Below are positions 37,100 through 44,354 of a DNA stretch of 64,000 nt, one piece after another. Location of the stretch: the NCBI GenBank assembly GCA_904501985.1, contig CAJGCT010000002.1:10065-74064 (forward strand). Reading direction: 5' to 3'. The translations under genes were made by a program, and so were the position numbers. Positions within the stretch are counted from its first letter, which is position 1; each line of letters starts with the position of its first letter. The stretch is from an uncultured Clostridia bacterium (GTDB lineage: Bacteria > Bacillota > Clostridia > Oscillospirales > CAG-272). The notes under the pieces are model-generated. The model was given only the letters and a program-made list of their open reading frames with translations, was not told the origin of the DNA and did no database searches.

Positions 37100-37152
37100 T
37101 ATCGAAAACCTCGCTTATCTAAAAATTTGATAATCAACATTTAAAACACAAG

Positions 37153-37190
37153 AGGCTTTATCCCAAAAACACAGGGATAAAGCCTTTTTG
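37153..37190 (+). terminator. Terminator of the Mrp gene
   Basis: AGGCTTTATCCC / GGGATAAAGCCT stem, 9-base loop, then TTTTT. Confidence 0.9.
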
Positions 37191-37223
37191 CAGTTTATCT
37201 TATACATTGCGGTTGCGTTTACA

Positions 37224-37430
37224 TCAGGATTTTCCATAATACTCAACAAACAAATCATTTGGAGTACATTCAAGAATATCACAAATTGCTTTCAGATTTT
37301 CAAATTTTATGCTGGCTGTTTGATTGTTGACAATCCTGTTGAAGTTTTGATAGCTGAGTCCTAATTGAATATATAGCCAATATTTGGTTTTTCCCTTTTC
37401 TTTTAATATATCCAAGATTCTGAGCGTCAT
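37224..37430 (-). CDS. Small XRE-family helix-turn-helix regulator
   Basis: 68-residue Cro/CI-like repressor: helix 1 RILDILKEKGKTKYWLYI, recognition region LSYQNFNRIVNNQTASIKFENLKAICDILECTPNDLF. It consists of the HTH alone (YozG-like). SD GGAGG lies 6 bases before the ATG. It is divergent from the zinc-ribbon membrane gene; three palindromes between them are likely its operators. Confidence 0.85.
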   Translation of the reverse strand: MTLRILDILKEKGKTKYWLYIQLGLSYQNFNRIVNNQTASIKFENLKAICDILECTPNDLFVEYYGKS

Positions 37431-37449
37431 TATATCACCTCCGCATTAT

Positions 37450-37533
37450 ATAATGTCATTATTATATACTAAAAAAGGCTTGACAAATAGACTTGCGCGT
37501 GATATAATGTATTCATTATCTAATGTATACATT
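37450..37533. promoter_or_regulatory. Promoter with three palindromic operators between the XRE gene and zinc-ribbon gene
   Basis: Consensus TTGACA (37480-37485), 17 bases, TATAAT (37503-37508) drives the plus-strand gene. Palindromes: ATAATG-t-CATTAT (37450-37462), ATAATGTATTCATTAT (37504-37519, covering the -10) and AATGTATACATT (37522-37533). The shared half-site AATG/CATT points to one dimeric repressor, probably the adjacent XRE protein. Confidence 0.75.
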
Positions 37534-37567
37534 GGATAAAACAAAAAAATCATAGGAGGTACAGAAT

Positions 37568-37879
37568 ATGAAATTCTGTCAACATTGCGGAAAAGAAATA
37601 ATGGAGAATGCTATGATCTGCGTAAATTGCGGATGTGCAGTTCAGGAATCAAATCAGACGATTATATCTCCAAACGATCAGGTAAGTGTAGGACTTGTGA
37701 TATTATCAGTCTTAATCCCTTTATTCGGTATTATTTATTGGCCGGTCAAGCACAAAGAAACACCTCGCAAAGCAAAAGCCTGCGGAATTGCCGGAATAAT
37801 TTCATGGGTTGTCGGAATAATTTTTTCAACTGTCTTTTGGTCTACCTTTTCCGCTATTTTAATGGGTATAGGATATTAA
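37568..37879 (+). CDS. Zinc-ribbon small membrane protein
   Basis: 103 residues. The N-terminal zinc ribbon FCQHCGKEIMENAMICVNCGCAV (two CxxC pairs) is followed by two membrane segments, SVGLVILSVLIPLFGIIYW and GIAGIISWVVGIIFSTVFW. Such zinc_ribbon_2 plus membrane proteins are frequent in Clostridia; role unknown. SD AGGAGG precedes ATG 37568. Control by the divergent XRE protein is inferred from the operators. Confidence 0.75.
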   Translation: MKFCQHCGKEIMENAMICVNCGCAVQESNQTIISPNDQVSVGLVILSVLIPLFGIIYWPVKHKETPRKAKACGIAGIISWVVGIIFSTVFWSTFSAILMGIGY

Positions 37880-37927
37880 AGACAAACGTTAGTATTTATT
37901 AAAATCAAATACATACAAAAAACAAGA

Positions 37928-37967
37928 GCACACTCTATTTTGCAACGCATTTAAAAATAGAGTGTGC
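37928..37967. terminator. Terminator between the zinc-ribbon gene and the amidase-domain gene
   Basis: GCACACTCTATTTT / AAAATAGAGTGTGC stem with a 12-base loop; lies between two convergent genes and may serve both. Confidence 0.75.
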
Positions 37968-37999
37968 CTATTATATTTCAATGGTTAAACATATTTTCT

Positions 38000-38566
38000 C
38001 TAAATTCCAAGCGAAACGCCGTTAATAAGGTCGTCAAAGCAGTTTGACACAAACCGCTCATCCGTGCGATAACCCTCAATGTGTATATATCTGATACGGC
38101 TGTAGTTGTAGCTTGACAGCGGTCGGTTGTAGGCATCGTCGCTGTGTGCAGACACAAGATATGTTCTGCGCCCGTATCCCGTAACGATCAGGGTGTGATA
38201 GTAGTCACCGTCACGCCGTCCAAGCTGTATTACGTCCCCAAGGGACAGTATCTGACCGCGGACCTCACGTCCAAACGGTCCAAGACCGTCACCCACTCCC
38301 GGCTCCTCAGCATTTGCGGTAATGAAATTATAGAAAAACTCCACTCCCGTCCACCCTGCGGCGCGCTCATCCGATGAGATATAGTACCACCCAAAATCAG
38401 GAGTGAAATTCATCTGACAGCATCCGGCAAGTATACACTGCGACACAAAGCTGGTACAGTTTCCTCCACGTCCTGTAAAATCGAAAAACAGCGGATTTCG
38501 TGAAAACGCCCACCGTCTTGCATATGCAACCGCTCTCGCGCGGTTATATTCCCGAATTTCCGGCAT
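38000..38566 (-). CDS. Putative amidase-domain (Amidase_6) protein
   Basis: 188 residues, matching the PF12671-type putative amidase domain: REYNRARAVAYARRWAFSRNP, the Cys site GRGGNCTSFVSQCILAGCC, GDVIQLGRRDGDYYHTLIVTGY with the likely catalytic His, and SAHSDDAYNRPLSSY. The family is found in clostridial wall and spore proteins. There is no signal peptide here, so a cytoplasmic or forespore location is possible. ATG 38566 follows GGAGG by 8 bases; upstream in-frame codons to 38629 lack an SD. Confidence 0.8.
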   Translation of the reverse strand: MPEIREYNRARAVAYARRWAFSRNPLFFDFTGRGGNCTSFVSQCILAGCCQMNFTPDFGWYYISSDERAAGWTGVEFFYNFITANAEEPGVGDGLGPFGREVRGQILSLGDVIQLGRRDGDYYHTLIVTGYGRRTYLVSAHSDDAYNRPLSSYNYSRIRYIHIEGYRTDERFVSNCFDDLINGVSLGI

Positions 38567-38648
38567 ATATGTACCTCCGTTAGTTACTGTTACAGTATAT
38601 GCCGATACTAAAAATGTGTTTCTTAGCAAAACCGAGTCAATAAAAATA

Positions 38649-38682
38649 AAAATCGGGTCTCCGCCAAAAGCAGAGGCCCTTT
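38649..38682 (-). terminator. Terminator of the SIS-DeoR operon
   Basis: Imperfect GGGCCTCTGC / GCGGAGACCC stem, followed on the minus strand by GATTTTTATTTTT. Confidence 0.7.
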
Positions 38683-38686
38683 AATA

Positions 38687-39466
38687 TTAAACAATACTGA
38701 CCTCAACACCAAGGTCGCGAACAGTGCTCACATCATCATCCGATGCTTTGGAATCGGTTACAAGATGTATACCTGCTGTGCATTCGCTTACGCGCGTAAA
38801 ACCAACGTGTCCAAGCTTTGTGTAATCCGCCGCAATAATTGTGTGACCTGCTGATGCTATCATCATCCTGTCAATTATTGCCTCCTCGGAATGATACGTG
38901 GTGATGCCATCGCGGCTCACGCTGTCAACCGACAGTATGGCAAAATCCGCCTTATATCGGCTGAGCTGCTCCTGGGCATCGCCGCCGTAGGTGAATCCGT
39001 ACTTGGGATTTATCTCACCGCCGAGAAGTATCACCCTGAATGTGGGAAAATCCGCCAAGGTGTTCGCCACCGATATAGAGTTTGTAACGATATTAAGGTT
39101 TTGACGTGACTTAAGCTCTGCGGCTATGCACTGTGTTGTGGAGCCGGAATTGATAAAGAGCGTAGCACCGTCAAAAATCATGGCTGACACGGCCTTGGCT
39201 ATAGCTTTCTTCTCAGAATAGTTATCTCTTAACCTAAGTGCGGTATCATCCACTGTAATATCAGCGGTAATTGCGGATAAAATCGCTCCGCCTGACATAC
39301 GCACAAGATAGCCGTCTTCTTCAAGCGCCGCAAGATCATTTCGTATGGTCACAGGAGTCGCACCAAGCTCACGGCTAAGTGCCGATACATAAACTTTACC
39401 GTCGCGTCGAAGCATATCGAGTATCTTACTCCTACGCACATCTATTTTAAGATTGCTGCCTGCCAT
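38687..39466 (-). CDS. DeoR-family sugar-phosphate regulator
   Basis: 259 residues: N-terminal wHTH (RRSKILDMLRRDGKVYVSALSRELGATPVTIRNDLAALEEDGYLVR) and a DeoRC sensor domain with the sugar-phosphate loop LFINSGSTTQCIAAEL, NIVTNSISVANTL, ILLGGEINPKYGFTYGG. Such proteins repress local sugar operons and are released by a phosphorylated intermediate. It follows the SIS gene by 14 bases and diverges from the TIM-like/YjbQ pair, so these four genes are probably one regulon. Confidence 0.88.
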   Translation of the reverse strand: MAGSNLKIDVRRSKILDMLRRDGKVYVSALSRELGATPVTIRNDLAALEEDGYLVRMSGGAILSAITADITVDDTALRLRDNYSEKKAIAKAVSAMIFDGATLFINSGSTTQCIAAELKSRQNLNIVTNSISVANTLADFPTFRVILLGGEINPKYGFTYGGDAQEQLSRYKADFAILSVDSVSRDGITTYHSEEAIIDRMMIASAGHTIIAADYTKLGHVGFTRVSECTAGIHLVTDSKASDDDVSTVRDLGVEVSIV

Positions 39467-39480
39467 GATTCCTCCGAAAA

Positions 39481-40086
39481 TTAAAGAGATTTTTTGTTAA
39501 GTCTTTCACCCACAGCTCCGCCCGGGTGGATAAGTGCAAACTGCTCACTCTTATAGCCGGTCTCCTCGATAACAGCCGCCTGAAGCGCATGGAACAGCAT
39601 ACAAAGAGCGGTGGTGCTGGTAGTACCCTGCATATTGTATTTATCCGTCTCGCGGTTAACATACTGCTTTATGACAACCTCTGCGCCAAGTGCAAGGGGG
39701 GATTCAAGATTTTCGGTAACAGCTATAATATGAACACCTTTAGTCTGACAAATTTCCATTATAGGGAGCAGCTCCTTAGTCTTTCCGCCTCTGGAAGCAA
39801 GCACCATAACGTCGCCCCTCTGGAGAAAGCCTGTTGCGCCGTGTACCGCCTCAGCCGGAGAAATAAATCTAGCCGGACGCTCAATACAGCACATAAGGTG
39901 CGCAAAATGCTGGCAGATAATGCCTGAATGTCCGCATCCTGCCGCGCCTATACGCGGAGCGTTTGAAAGAAGCTCTACCGCCCTTGAAAACTGCTCCTCA
40001 TCAAAATATTCCTTCATCGTTACTATGCACTCAGCTTCAATGTCATAGGCAGCCTTAGCCGCCGCAAGCGCGTTTTCGTTTATCAT
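39481..40086 (-). CDS. SIS-domain phosphosugar isomerase (KpsF/PHI-like)
   Basis: 201 residues of a single SIS domain: RIGAAGCGHSGIICQHFAHLM, SPAEAVHGATGFLQRGDVMVLASRGGKTKELLPIMEIC and the C-terminal NMQGTTSTTALCMLFHALQAAV, HPGGAVGERL. The HPGGAIG-like end resembles arabinose-5-phosphate isomerase KpsF, but the CBS domains are absent, as in 6-phospho-3-hexuloisomerase-like enzymes. The substrate is likely a ketose or aldose phosphate. The SD GGAGG is inside or next to the 11-bp direct repeat bounding the fold-back element. Confidence 0.8.
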   Translation of the reverse strand: MINENALAAAKAAYDIEAECIVTMKEYFDEEQFSRAVELLSNAPRIGAAGCGHSGIICQHFAHLMCCIERPARFISPAEAVHGATGFLQRGDVMVLASRGGKTKELLPIMEICQTKGVHIIAVTENLESPLALGAEVVIKQYVNRETDKYNMQGTTSTTALCMLFHALQAAVIEETGYKSEQFALIHPGGAVGERLNKKSL

Positions 40087-40097
40087 CTCTGTATCCT
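40087..40097. repeat. Left 11-bp direct repeat flanking the fold-back element
   Basis: CTCTGTATCCT here is repeated exactly at 40531-40541. It sits between the SIS start codon and its SD. A candidate target-site duplication. Confidence 0.55.
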
Positions 40098-40532
40098 CCG
40101 TTTTTTATGTGGTTTAGGGGTTATGAGTGCAGATTTGTTTACATATGGGAGTTACGCGCTTTTTTGAAAAAAAGCTGTGCAAAAAACTTTATATAGGGAA
40201 TGGCAACGCTATATACTTTGTATATTGGTAATCGTTTCATCTGCTTTGGCGCGCCTGCTCCATGGCCCCGCACCATTACGCAGGCTAATTTTGCGAAAAC
40301 CGTTTGAGATATGGAACAGTCGTCCAAGTAAACAGTACCGTCCCCTACGAAGACTTACCGCCAACCAAGCCGCCGTAATGGTGCGGGGCCATGAAGGCGG
40401 CGCGAACAGTGCGCTCAAACGCCCTGCAATCATATCGGTTATAATACATATTTTTTGTATAAAGTTTTTGCGGAGCTTTTTTCAAAAAGCGACCGTAATT
40501 CTTCATACAAACAAATCTGCACTCATACCCCT
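40098..40532. mobile_element. Fold-back (MITE-like) element of about 430 bp
   Basis: The outer arms, 40116-40140 and 40509-40532, are inverted copies (24 of 25 bases; one indel) starting AGGGGTTATGAGTGCAG. Further in, similar but diverged stretches pair (AAAAAGC...GCAAAAACTTTATA). An exact 20-base inverted repeat, beginning CATGGCCCCGC, lies at 40261-40280 and 40374-40393. No credible protein is encoded. Flanking 11-bp direct repeats suggest insertion. It separates the SIS gene from its probable promoter region. It could instead be a long structured leader RNA. Confidence 0.6.
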
Positions 40533-40541
40533 CTGTATCCT
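40531..40541. repeat. Right 11-bp direct repeat flanking the fold-back element
   Basis: Exact second copy of CTCTGTATCCT (see 40087-40097); overlaps the last two bases of the inverted arm. Confidence 0.55.
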
Positions 40542-40556
40542 TATCATAAATGATAA
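40541..40556. promoter_or_regulatory. Candidate DeoR operator (palindrome)
   Basis: Perfect palindrome TTATCAT-aa-ATGATAA in the divergent gap between SIS-DeoR and TIM-YjbQ. Assignment to the DeoR protein is by position only. Confidence 0.35.
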
Positions 40557-40662
40557 CCTTTTTCGAGATAATTTTCAATTCGCAAAATAGCCAAATTTAT
40601 GGGCGCAATATGTGCAAATCACTAACCTTTTCGAAAATTATAATAAATTTGAGAAAATCATA

Positions 40663-40691
40663 TTGACTAAAAGGAAAATATAGTGTATAAT
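40663..40691 (+). promoter_or_regulatory. Sigma-A promoter of the TIM-like/YjbQ genes
   Basis: TTGACT (40663-40668), 17 bases, TATAAT (40686-40691), 37 bases ahead of the ATG. Confidence 0.7.
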
Positions 40692-40728
40692 CAACTTGTA
40701 ATTTTGAAAATAAGGAGTGTGTGCTCTA

Positions 40729-41430
40729 ATGGCAAAAAAGTGTAAAATCACAACACCGTTTTTCGAGATAGGTCCTAAATCCTACCTCTATGGCGATGAT
40801 ATTCTGGAGCTTGCAAAAGCCGCAGATGCCGCTTCCGAAAAATACGGTGTAAGCATCATCTTTACTACTCCCGTGGTGGATATACGCCGCGTTAAGGAAG
40901 CAACAAAGAACATTTTTGTTTTCGCTCCCCATATGGATCCCATCGTTCCGGGACGCGGACTTGCGGACATTCTCCCCGAATCCCTCGTTGCCGCAGGCGC
41001 AGACGGCGTAATGCTCAATCACTGCGAAAAGCCACTTGAGTTCGATGTTCTGGCAAAAACAATTGAGCGTGCAGACGAAGTTGGCCTTACCACTATCGTG
41101 TGCGCAGATTCCTCTGCCGAGGCGGCAAAAATCGCCACCCTTAAGCCCGATATTATAGTAGCTGAGCCGTCCGAGCTTATCGGAACAGGAGTCAGCGTAG
41201 GTCCGGAATATGTAGAAGCGGCAACCCGTTCCGTTAAGGACGTTGATCCGGAAATTCTCGTGCTTACTGCCGCAGGTATCGCAAACGGCGAGGATGTATA
41301 CAACACCATCATCGCAGGTGCGGATGCCACCGGTTCTTCCTCCGGCGTAGCAAAAGCGGCTGACCGCGCAGCTATGGTGGATGAAATGATCTCGGCAGTT
41401 CGCCGTGCATACGACGAAAGACACAAATAA
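40729..41430 (+). CDS. Archaeal-type triose-phosphate-isomerase-like protein
   Basis: 233-residue TIM barrel closest in pattern to archaeal TpiA: short length, LNHCEKPL (catalytic His, like NHSE), AEPSELIGTGVSVG (catalytic Glu, like EPPELIGTG) and AGADATGSSSGVAKAAD for the phosphate loop. The N-terminal site reads EIGPKSYLYG, so the Lys is present but the usual Asn of NFKTY is not. With SIS, DeoR and YjbQ around it, a role in isomerising another phosphorylated ketose/aldose is likely rather than glycolysis. ATG 40729 follows AAGGAG; 40717 is less likely. Confidence 0.8.
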   Translation: MAKKCKITTPFFEIGPKSYLYGDDILELAKAADAASEKYGVSIIFTTPVVDIRRVKEATKNIFVFAPHMDPIVPGRGLADILPESLVAAGADGVMLNHCEKPLEFDVLAKTIERADEVGLTTIVCADSSAEAAKIATLKPDIIVAEPSELIGTGVSVGPEYVEAATRSVKDVDPEILVLTAAGIANGEDVYNTIIAGADATGSSSGVAKAADRAAMVDEMISAVRRAYDERHK

Positions 41431-41506
41431 AAATTTATATGCGCAAGGTGCGCATACGCATTCTGCGCTGTGATTTTAAAATTATTATTTTTGGAGGATT
41501 TTCAAA

Positions 41507-42127
41507 ATGGAATTCAAAGTATTTCAGAAAGAGCTTGAGCTTCAGTCCCGCGGCTGGATCCCCACCTTCCACGATGTTTCCAAGGAAATAATCGAGATCG
41601 TACAGGCTTCCGGCATCAAGAACGGTACTGTTTGTATCGCTTCTCACCACACCACCTGCTCTGTAATGATCCAGGAGTGCTCTCACGACATCGACTCCTT
41701 CGACCTTGAGTATCTCCAGCACGACCTTCTTGACATCATGCGCAAGATGATCCCCGACTTTGCTGATGAGGGCGACTACCGTCATCCCGGACCGATCCAT
41801 GCAAAGTTCGGCAGATACGTAAACGAGCCCGGCAACTTCACCTCCATGAACACCGACGGTCATCTGCGTTCCGTCTTCTTCGGCCGCAGCGAGACCATGA
41901 CCATCAAGGACGGCAAGCTGGATGGCGGCGAGTTCGCTCACATCTATTTCGTCGACTGGGACCATGTTCGTGCACGCCGTCGTCAGCTCAACGTTACCGT
42001 TATGGGTACAACCGATGATGTAGGCGATCGCAAGTGGAACAACGGCGAAGTTATCAACACACTTCCCAAGTTCACCGATGAGGAAAAGGCTTACGACGTA
42101 CACTACGATCTCCAGCTTAAGAGATAA
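41507..42127 (+). CDS. Long YjbQ/UPF0047 family protein
   Basis: 206 residues against about 135-140 for usual YjbQ. Family features: ASHHTTCSVMIQE, a metal-site His in YRHPGP, GHLRSVFFGRSETMTIKDGKLDGGEFAHIYFVDWDHVRARRRQLNVTVMG. About 20 residues are inserted before GHLRS (GPIHAKFGRYVNEPGNFTS) and about 40 added at the C-terminus. Some members have weak thiamin-phosphate synthase activity; true function is open. Codons are strongly C-ending (TTC, GAC, ATC), suggesting high expression. SD GGAGG precedes ATG. Confidence 0.85.
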   Translation: MEFKVFQKELELQSRGWIPTFHDVSKEIIEIVQASGIKNGTVCIASHHTTCSVMIQECSHDIDSFDLEYLQHDLLDIMRKMIPDFADEGDYRHPGPIHAKFGRYVNEPGNFTSMNTDGHLRSVFFGRSETMTIKDGKLDGGEFAHIYFVDWDHVRARRRQLNVTVMGTTDDVGDRKWNNGEVINTLPKFTDEEKAYDVHYDLQLKR

Positions 42128-42143
42128 GTACATAAAATAACGT

Positions 42144-42174
42144 GATCGGCAGTCAAACGACTGCCGATCTTTTT
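42144..42174 (+). terminator. Terminator of the TIM-like/YjbQ operon
   Basis: GATCGGCAGTC / GACTGCCGATC stem, four-base loop, TTTTT tail. Confidence 0.92.
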
Positions 42175-42189
42175 CGTCCGCAAATTATC

Positions 42190-42244
42190 GCGGTGATTAA
42201 TTTGCATATAGGCTATTGCAATCACCGCTGTTACGTGATATAAT
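42190..42244 (+). promoter_or_regulatory. Promoter and possible operator of the CapA gene
   Basis: TTGCAA (42216-42221), 17 bases, TATAAT (42239-42244). An inverted repeat GCGGTGATT (42190-42198) / AATCACCGC (42220-42228) overlaps the -35 element and could bind a regulator. Confidence 0.6.
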
Positions 42245-42297
42245 TAAAGCATCTGCCATTTTATCATGTGCTGACGTCGGAAAGGAATGTGATTATT

Positions 42298-43386
42298 ATG
42301 ATAAAAAAGCTTACTTTAATCATGTCTGTGGTGTGTGCTATACCGATTATTTGTGCCTGCTCATTCAGCACCTCTCCATCACTGCCACAAGCTCCATATC
42401 TGACATTACCACAGGAAATGACAACAGCCGCCCCTGATATATCTGCCACACCTGCGGAAAGCGAAACGGAACCGCCGCCTGAGCCTGTCACAATCACAAT
42501 GTCATTCATCGGCGACTGTATGCTGGCAACAGACCGCGGCGGAGAATATGAGGGGTCTTTCAATCTGCTCGCCAAAGAGGTTGGCCCGTCATACTTCTTT
42601 GAAAACTTCACAGAGCTTTTCGAATCCGACGATTGGACTGTTGCGAATCTTGAAAACGTATTCACGGACAATCCCGATGCAAAAACCAGAAACAAGGGGT
42701 ACACTCCTGCATATTGGTATAAGTCTACCACCGCCAACACCGCAATTCTGAATGAGGGAAGCATTGAAATTGTTTCCCTTGCCAACAATCACTCCGAGGA
42801 TTACGGAAAAATCGGATATGACGATACCAGAGCCGCTCTTGAAGCCGCAGATGTCATGTGGGGGGACAACGAAAGCATCATCACCCTTGAAAAAGAGGGG
42901 TTCACTGTTGCTCTTTACTGCACCACATTTTATTACACCGGCTATGACCGCATAATCAGCGATAAAATGGCAAAGGTTGATGCAGATTACAAGATCGTGT
43001 ATTTTCACGGTGGCACAGAACGTGTACACGAGCCGGATGAATGGAAAGCCGCAGGCGCACGCCGCATGATAGACAACGGAATTGATCTTGTTATAGGCGG
43101 TCATCCTCATGTGCTTCAGCCAATTGAGATTTATAAAGGGAAAACCATAGTTCATTCACTTGGAAACTTCGTTTTCGGCGGCTCACGCAGTGAGGAAAAC
43201 CGTACCATTGTCTACCGCATCACCCTTACTGCTACCGAGGGAGAAATTACCGATATTTCAGATGAGATCATTCCCTGCTACGTTTATACCGATCTCTATA
43301 AGCCGGGAATAATTACGGATGAAGCTCAAATAGCGGCACTCCACGCATTTTTGGCAGGCGAGACGGCTTCGCCCATGGGAGAATGA
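42298..43386 (+). CDS. CapA family lipoprotein (PGA_cap metallophosphatase fold)
   Basis: Lipoprotein signal MIKKLTLIMSVVCAIPIICAC, with acylated Cys at about residue 21, a T/P/E-rich linker to about 60, then the CapA domain: MSFIGDCMLATDRGG, ANLENVFTD, LANNHSEDYGKIGYDDT, YFHGGTERVHEPDEWKAAGARRMIDNGIDLVIGGHPHVLQPIEIYKGK and VHSLGNFVFG. Homologues act in poly-gamma-glutamate capsule export; in Clostridia many are isolated copies of unknown role. ATG 42298 is preceded by GGAAAGGA. The stop overlaps the next start by four bases. Confidence 0.9.
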   Translation: MIKKLTLIMSVVCAIPIICACSFSTSPSLPQAPYLTLPQEMTTAAPDISATPAESETEPPPEPVTITMSFIGDCMLATDRGGEYEGSFNLLAKEVGPSYFFENFTELFESDDWTVANLENVFTDNPDAKTRNKGYTPAYWYKSTTANTAILNEGSIEIVSLANNHSEDYGKIGYDDTRAALEAADVMWGDNESIITLEKEGFTVALYCTTFYYTGYDRIISDKMAKVDADYKIVYFHGGTERVHEPDEWKAAGARRMIDNGIDLVIGGHPHVLQPIEIYKGKTIVHSLGNFVFGGSRSEENRTIVYRITLTATEGEITDISDEIIPCYVYTDLYKPGIITDEAQIAALHAFLAGETASPMGE

Positions 43387-44288
43387 CCATGGACGGCTGC
43401 AAACTTTGCCCGCGTGAATGTAATGTTGACCGAAGCTGTACCAAAGGCTTTTGCGGTCAGTCAGATGCCATAAGAGTTGCCCGTGCCGCGCCCCATATGT
43501 GGGAAGAACCGTGTATATCCGGAAAAAACGGCTCCGGTACGGTATTCTTCTGCGGATGCACGCTAAAATGTGCATACTGTCAAAATTCCGCTATTTCGAG
43601 AGGAAATGCTGCCGATCACGGAATTGATATTGACCCACACCGCCTTGCGGAGATTTTCATACGCCTCCAAGACACGGGAGTGCACAACATAAACCTTGTC
43701 ACACCAACAATGTTCGCCCCCGGAATTGCCAAGTCAATAGACATTGCAAAAACCATGGGGCTTACGCTTCCCATCGTCTACAATACCAGCGGATATGAAA
43801 ATCCTACCGCACTTTGCAACATAGCGGACAAAATAAATATATATCTTCCCGATTTTAAGTATATTTCTCCCGAACTTTCCGAAAAATACTCCGGTGCCGC
43901 CGATTATCCCATTCATGCCAAAGCATCTTTAAGAATGATGGCAAAGCATATCGGAGAGGCAAAATTCGATTCCGACGGAATGATGACAAGAGGTGTAATA
44001 ATACGCCATCTGCTTCTGCCGGGACAGCTTTCGGAATCTAAAAAGGTGCTCGACTATCTGTTTTCCGAGTACGAAAACACCGTATACTACAGTCTCATGA
44101 GCCAATACACGCCAATGCCCACTCTTGACTCGGAAAAATATCCTGAACTTGACCGCCGCGTGACAACCTACGAATATAACAAACTCATAGAACACGCTGT
44201 AAATTTAGGTATCAAAAACGGCTTTGTGCAGGACGGCACTGCCGCAAAGGAAAGCTTTATTCCGTCATTTAACGGTGAGGGAATATAG
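43383..44288 (+). CDS. Radical SAM protein, PflX-like (PFL-activase-related)
   Basis: 301 residues. An N-terminal Cys segment (CKLCPRECNVDRSCTKGFCG) precedes the radical SAM site in FFCGCTLKCAYCQN (C-x3-C-x2-C). Later blocks NLVTPTMFAPGI, NTSGYE, IYLPDFKY, VIIRHLLLPGQLSESKKVLDYL and LMSQYTPMP are typical of COG1313 proteins, which resemble pyruvate-formate-lyase activases but have no proven target. Start overlaps the CapA stop (ATGA), so the two are cotranslated; that pairing is not informative about function. Confidence 0.88.
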   Translation: MTMDGCKLCPRECNVDRSCTKGFCGQSDAIRVARAAPHMWEEPCISGKNGSGTVFFCGCTLKCAYCQNSAISRGNAADHGIDIDPHRLAEIFIRLQDTGVHNINLVTPTMFAPGIAKSIDIAKTMGLTLPIVYNTSGYENPTALCNIADKINIYLPDFKYISPELSEKYSGAADYPIHAKASLRMMAKHIGEAKFDSDGMMTRGVIIRHLLLPGQLSESKKVLDYLFSEYENTVYYSLMSQYTPMPTLDSEKYPELDRRVTTYEYNKLIEHAVNLGIKNGFVQDGTAAKESFIPSFNGEGI

Positions 44289-44311
44289 CAAACGAAGTAC
44301 AACGACGCAAA

Positions 44312-44340
44312 AAGACTGCTGCATTTGATGCAGCAGTCTT
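44312..44340. terminator. Bidirectional terminator between the radical SAM and M23 genes
   Basis: AAGACTGCTGCAT / ATGCAGCAGTCTT stem with a 3-base loop, A run before and T run after. Confidence 0.92.
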
Positions 44341-44354
44341 TTGTTTTTGCTTGT

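Noticed and set aside
40177..40590. Open frames inside the fold-back element as a possible small transposase
   Set aside because: No DDE, HUH or serine/tyrosine recombinase motif, no SD; the frames exist only because of the inverted repeats.
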